This document shows, in pieces, positions 62,267-64,000 of a stretch of DNA of 64,000 bases. How positions within the stretch are numbered: the first letter of the stretch is position 1; each line of letters starts with the position of its first letter. The stretch covers positions 106,422-170,421 of the forward strand of contig DAOKYU010000007.1 in NCBI GenBank assembly GCA_035325995.1, given 5' to 3'. Origin of the DNA: Thermodesulfobacteriota bacterium. Lineage in GTDB: Bacteria; Desulfobacterota_D; UBA1144; Nemesobacterales; UBA2774. Made by a program: the position numbers and the translations under genes. Under the pieces are notes generated by a model, which searched no databases, was not told the DNA's origin, and worked only from the letters and a program-made list of their open reading frames with translations.

Positions 62267-63546
62267 AATTACTGATAAAGGGCGGGCGCGTGATAGACCC
62301 GGCGTCCGGCAAGGATAAAAAGGGCAACGTTTACATCGAGGACGGGAAGATCAAGTCCCACCCGGCGGATACGAAGAAGATCGAAGGCGAGAAGGGCGTC
62401 GAGGTGATAGACGCGAAAGGAAAAATAGTCGCCCCCGGGCTCGTAGATATACACGTACACCTCCGCGAGCCGGGCTTCGAGCACAAGGAAACGATAAAAA
62501 CGGGCTGCGAGTCCGCGGCCGCGGGCGGATTCACGTCCATCGTATGCATGCCGAACACGAACCCGATAAACGACAACGCCTCCGTCACCGAGTACATAAT
62601 GCTCAAGGCGAGGACCGAGGGCATAGTGAACGTCTTCCCCATAGGGGCGATAACCAAGGGCGAGAAGGGCGAGACCCTGGCCCAGATAGGCGAGATGTAC
62701 GAGGCCGGGTGCGTCGGCATATCCGACGACGGGATGCCCGTCATGAACTCCAAGGTCATGCGCCACGCGATGGAGTACGTGAAGGCGTTCGGCATACCCG
62801 TGCTCACGCACGCCGAGGACAAGGACCTCTCGGGCCACGGGGTTATGAACGAGGGCGACACCTCGACACTCCTCGGCCTGGGCGGAATACCGTCGGCCTC
62901 CGAGGACGTCATGGTCTCACGCGACATAACCCTGGCCGAGCTTACGGGGACCCACCTCCACGTCTGCCACGTTTCGACGGCAGGGGCGGTCAGGCTCATA
63001 AGGGCCGCGAAGAAGAGGGGCGTCCGGGTTACGGCCGAGGCCGCGCCGCATCACTTTACGCTCACGGACAGGGCAGTCGCCGAGTACGACACTAACGCCA
63101 AGATGAACCCGCCTCTCCGGCGGGAGGCCGACAGGGCCGCCCTGATCGAAGGGCTCCAGGACGGCACGATAGACGCCATTGCGACAGACCACGCACCCCA
63201 TAGCGAGGACGAGAAGAAGGTGGAGTTCGACCTCGCTCCGTTCGGGATAGTCGGCCTCGAAACGTCGCTCCCGCTTTCGCTCAAGCTCGTCGAGGACGGG
63301 ATACTCACGCTTCAGGAGATGATAGAGAAGATGACCTCGGTACCCTCACGGATACTCAATCTCGGGAGGGGGACACTCGAAGCCGGGGCCCCGGGGGACG
63401 TCGTCATATTCGACGCCGACGCGCCCGTGAAGATAGACAGGACGAAGTTCCGCTCGAAGAGTAAGAACACACCGTTTAACGGTTGGGATTTAAAGGGCAG
63501 GGTGCTTTATACGATAGTCGGGGGGAAGGTGGTTTACCGCGGGTGA
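62263..63546 (+). CDS. pyrC: Dihydroorotase
   Basis: 427 residues from a GTG at 62263 overlapping pyrB (GTGA). Metal ligands His64 and His66 lie in [16 protein letters not shown], further histidines in THAEDKDL and [14 protein letters not shown], and the active-site Asp in IATDHAPHS. It is the class I, longer form, active without a fused partner and often associated with PyrB in other bacteria. Last gene of the pyrRBC set; no clear terminator was seen after it. Confidence 0.96.
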   Translation: MKLLIKGGRVIDPASGKDKKGNVYIEDGKIKSHPADTKKIEGEKGVEVIDAKGKIVAPGLVDIHVHLREPGFEHKETIKTGCESAAAGGFTSIVCMPNTNPINDNASVTEYIMLKARTEGIVNVFPIGAITKGEKGETLAQIGEMYEAGCVGISDDGMPVMNSKVMRHAMEYVKAFGIPVLTHAEDKDLSGHGVMNEGDTSTLLGLGGIPSASEDVMVSRDITLAELTGTHLHVCHVSTAGAVRLIRAAKKRGVRVTAEAAPHHFTLTDRAVAEYDTNAKMNPPLRREADRAALIEGLQDGTIDAIATDHAPHSEDEKKVEFDLAPFGIVGLETSLPLSLKLVEDGILTLQEMIEKMTSVPSRILNLGRGTLEAGAPGDVVIFDADAPVKIDRTKFRSKSKNTPFNGWDLKGRVLYTIVGGKVVYRG

Positions 63547-63829
63547 GATAAAAGAACACAGTAACTTTAATGATTTTCGGATTAGGTGAATCCACATTTA
63601 AGAAGCGATGAATCACTTTTATATATAAAATCCACTATTATGTGAAAAGGAGATCAGCAAATAAATATATAAATCATATTTGCCACTTCCCTAAGCGTCG
63701 ATTATGTGCCATTATTAGACTTTGACCTGTATTCACAAAACTATCAATCTTCTTTGGGTTCGTTAAATTTTCAGATATAAATAATTCACGATATCTAGTA
63801 ATCGTCAATGAAAATTGGAGATATTACAA
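63547..63829. other. AT-rich intergenic segment at the end of the window
   Basis: 283 bases, conspicuously AT-rich compared with the preceding genes (many ATATA and TTTA words, e.g. TTTTATATATAAAATCC at 63617). No gene was found. TTGGAGATATT (63814-63824) supplies a ribosome-binding site for the next frame. The abrupt change suggests the border of a transferred segment. Confidence 0.5.
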
Positions 63830-63982
63830 ATGGCAATTGAAGATTTAGAGACCGAAGAGTTAGAAACAGAAGTAGACGAAACTCAGGAAGACGAAGTTTT
63901 GGTGAGATACGATATTGCAACTTATCCTTCGGATTTTACTTTGAAGGTGACCTTCCCCCCTTTTTTATACCACAGCAAATGA
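63830..63982 (+). pseudogene. Probable broken DUF262-type gene, N-terminal fragment
   Basis: Frame ATG (63830) to TGA (63982), 50 residues: an acidic start MAIEDLETEELETEVDETQE, then RYDIATYPSDFTLKV. The motif (R)Y(D/E)I(A/T)xYPxDFTL is typical of the first 45 residues of DUF262 (GmrSD/DNA-sulfur-modification-associated) proteins, which continue into a conserved PxFQR(xx)VW motif. Here the similarity ends abruptly at TFPPFLYHSK before any such motif, followed by stop. It could be a deletion remnant or an assembly junction at the run of C and T. GGAG lies 9 bases before the ATG. Codon use is AT-rich, unlike the rest. Confidence 0.4.
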
Positions 63983-64000
63983 GAGTTTCCCGTTCATTTT

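Overview
The window is about 64 kb of chromosome from a diderm (Gram-negative) bacterium. Supporting features are outer-membrane TolC-type channels, RND and MacAB-type tripartite exporters, lipoprotein and c-type cytochrome assembly proteins, and heptose (GmhA) and GDP-mannose precursor enzymes. Genes are moderately GC-rich yet use AGG (Arg) and ATA (Ile) freely, and the rimP-nusA-infB-ylxP-rbfA-nrnA-truB-rpsO-pnp order is intact. A Desulfobacterota/deltaproteobacteria-like or Dadabacteria-like lineage fits best, but that placement is inference and weak. No rRNA, tRNA, insertion sequence, prophage or CRISPR array was found.

Layout. 1-3329 (minus): TolC channel, membrane-fusion protein, ABC ATPase and start of a MacB-type permease. 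3.4-7.2 kb: hemW, a DUF1285 protein, a divergent YjbQ / thiamine-binding pair, and dprA. 7.3-10.0 kb: UDP-glucose dehydrogenase flanked by two NarL/FixJ-type regulators whose receiver domains lack the usual acidic pair. 10.5-13.9 kb: topA and ispG. 13.9-15.1 kb: 1.2 kb without genes, filled with dispersed repeats and hairpins. 15.1-18.1 kb: a radical-SAM protein, an exported protein with three copies of an unrecognised module, and a 52-residue membrane protein. 18.2-21.5 kb: mutL, gmhA, yacG, and an efp with Gln at the normally modified Lys34 site. 22.0-25.7 kb: ECF sigma factor, zinc anti-sigma factor, Spy/CnrX-like periplasmic protein, then a TgpA-like transglutaminase. 25.9-36.6 kb: the long transcription/translation operon, then miaA. 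36.6-37.7 kb: ccmH and ccmG. 37.9-39.6 kb: GAF-GGDEF diguanylate cyclase.

39.7-47.0 kb (minus): a Cus-type copper/silver efflux operon (small exported Cys/His protein, TolC-like channel, CusB with metal-binding N-terminus, CusA with all three Met ligands, a c-type cytochrome, a TRASH/YHS-like protein). 47.2-56.5 kb: aldo/keto reductase, two HAD phosphatases, a Tyr/His-rich secreted protein, CDF metal exporter, malic enzyme, FmdB-like zinc ribbon, phosphopantetheinyl transferase, CcdA plus a TlpA lipoprotein, and GDP-mannose pyrophosphorylase. 56.6-63.5 kb: gmk, a bifunctional RelA/SpoT, lepB, a small membrane protein, then pyrR-pyrB-pyrC. From 63,547 the sequence turns AT-rich and holds what looks like a broken N-terminus of a DUF262-type protein.

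Several genes (hemW, dprA, mutL, lepB, manC, perhaps ispG) have a good sigma70-type promoter whose -10 box ends only 6-21 bases before the start codon with no Shine-Dalgarno sequence, suggesting leaderless mRNAs. The most interesting items are this pattern, the three-module exported protein, the paired degenerate response regulators, the EF-P loop, the sigma/anti-sigma/periplasmic trio, and the cytochrome in the copper-efflux operon.
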